A DNA stretch of 29,146 nt from Condylostoma magnum (Eukaryota; Ciliophora; Heterotrichea; Heterotrichida; Condylostomatidae): the NCBI GenBank assembly GCA_920105805.1, contig CAKKTI010000038.1, positions 5,737-34,882 on the forward strand. Direction: 5' to 3'. Each line of letters starts with the position of its first letter. Positions within the stretch are counted from its first letter, which is position 1. Positions 27,822 to 29,146 of the stretch are shown here, in pieces. Under the pieces are notes generated by a model. It saw only the letters and a program-made list of their open reading frames with translations. It was not told the DNA's origin and did no database searches. The translations under genes were made by a program, and so were the position numbers.

Positions 27822-29146
27822 ATGGATACAAGTCTCCAAGCTTAAGTGGTATCCCTTCTCACTACAACATTCACAGAAACTGATAACACAATCCGTAAGC
27901 AAGCAGAACAATAGCTTGAAGGCCTACAATCCAACCCATAGGACTTACTAAATGCCTACATATCTATTCTAAACTCTCTAGATTTACAAATACAAGTAAG
28001 AAAGTCAGCGTCTCTGCGTCTACGAGATGCTTTGCAAGCCCTAAGATCCTAAGGAATTCTAACAATAGAAGACAGGCACTTTCTTATTTAGCAACTTTTC
28101 AATTTGATGAAATAGAACTAAATGGAAAGCCCGATTCTACAAATTCTAAGTATAATCTTAAGAACTGTCATAGCCCAAGATGAAAAAGATACCGAGGGAA
28201 CATGCATCGCTGTTTTGTATAAAATCCTAGAAGAAACTGCATAAATAAAGGATATTAACACTTACCCTGGCCTGTTCAAAGCATCTTACTCTTTATTTAC
28301 TTCACTGTTTAAAGGAAATCAACTAGCCATGGCTATCGATAACTATTTAGTCTTGATACTTGGAATTGGTTAGGAATTAATCTTTTAAGGAACTTAAGCC
28401 TTTAATTCCCAAGATGCTTAGAATTTCTCGATGTATGTGAATCTGGTTGAGTAACTTAGCAATTTACTGATGTAAATATTCGATCACATTGAGACTACAT
28501 CTCCTAGTGTGTTTTATAATCTGTAAAATGTACAATTACTCGTGGAATTCTACCTAGGAGCGCTGTAATTAGGAGTGAATACCTAAGAAACGTACATCTC
28601 TCTTATATAATTCGAGAGATAACAGTCTTTGATACAACTAAACAAAGCTAAATCGTGTATTCTTTAATGCATTAACTATAACTTGCAATATTTGATACTT
28701 AATAAGAAAAAGAACCTAGAGAAAAGCAGAGGACATAAGATCAAGACAATTATAGGAGAGAACTTACCTGATTCAATCTTCATACAATTCTGTATCTAGC
28801 TAACTCCTTCAATCATCTCATCCTCACTTCTCCTTTCCTACTAGTAAGAAATTGACTCTTTCCTGGAACACGACGACATACAAGAACTATATACAGAAAA
28901 ACTGCTATTTCTAGTAAAAATAGTTCCAGAATGCCAATTTCTCTAACTAATCGACCCATATAGCAAGGATATCCTGGCCTCAATTTGCATAAAAACACTT
29001 AAAATAACCAAGAAGGAATATAAGAATGCATAAGAGTAGCCAGGTGAGTTTGTTACCTCCTCAATGGATATTTGTGAACGATAGGAACTAGATCTACCAA
29101 AGCAAGCTGCGGCGTAGTTACTTGAGTCTATATGCGAAACAATTGA
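27822..29146 (+). CDS. Importin-beta family karyopherin (partial, runs off the window)
   Basis: 441 residues of the N-terminal part of a nuclear transport receptor. The importin-beta N-terminal HEAT region is clear: TIRKQAEQQLEGLQSNPQDL (adaptor for RanGTP), then SLDLQIQVRKSASLRLRDAL. Helical repeats follow (SPILQILSIILRTVIAQDEK; VFYNLQNVQLLVEFYLGALQ), then an acidic stretch FLEHDDIQELY and EFVTSSMDICERQELDLPKQ. This layout fits the importin-7/8 or CSE1 branch rather than importin-beta1, but the subfamily is not settled. No TGA occurs in frame, and about two dozen TAA/TAG read as Gln. The C-terminus lies beyond 29146. Confidence 0.85.

Noticed and set aside
1-29146. CRISPR array, rRNA or bacterial operon
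   Set aside because: No regular repeat-spacer array or rRNA sequence; gene content, introns and code are eukaryotic.

Overview
The window is AT-rich eukaryotic nuclear DNA from a ciliate. It can only be read with a code in which TAA and TAG mean Gln, TGA means Trp, and all three also terminate translation. RPL7 ends in TAG, SEC12 in TAA and the Rb homologue in TGA, yet the same codons lie inside conserved domains elsewhere. This is the pattern of the Condylostoma magnum nuclear code (NCBI table 28). Three 15-nt GT-AG introns fit a heterotrich ciliate (15-nt introns are known in Stentor and Blepharisma). The species is an inference; the dual code is read directly from the genes. Because no codon is an absolute stop, every frame is formally open. 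Gene calls therefore rest on conserved motifs, composition and gene spacing, and the short hypothetical calls are weak.

Layout. 1-6400, plus strand: a possible gene tail, a SEC12/PREB-type GEF, an amino-acid transporter, a kinesin-14, a UBXN11-type SEP-UBX protein overlapping the kinesin end in the same frame, and an unrecognised gene. 6400-10480 is gene-poor: a small gene behind a triple ACGTCA-type repeat, a RING-H2 gene, weak candidates, and a decayed SABATH methyltransferase copy. 10480-14010, minus strand: FYVE, leucine-rich repeat, a small gene and a protein kinase. 14540-15730, plus strand: a small gene and RPL7. 15770-21990, minus strand: a steroid/fatty-acyl type short-chain dehydrogenase, two tandem SABATH carboxyl methyltransferases, and a retinoblastoma-like protein. 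22069-22824 is a plus-strand basic protein, divergent from Rb. 22838-25601, minus strand, is a very tight four-gene series: coiled coil, SARNP/Tho1-like, eEF1B and a Ser/Pro-rich protein. 26252 to the end, plus strand: a kelch protein, a coiled-coil protein and an importin-beta family karyopherin that runs off the window.

The genes are mostly ordinary housekeeping and regulatory ones (translation, secretion, nuclear transport, cell-cycle control, membrane lipids), with no operon-like functional theme. The striking property is packing. Several head-to-tail pairs have only about 10-26 nt between stop and next start, two convergent pairs have stops 13 and 41 nt apart, and one pair appears to overlap so that a single TGA would be the stop of one gene and a Trp codon of the next.
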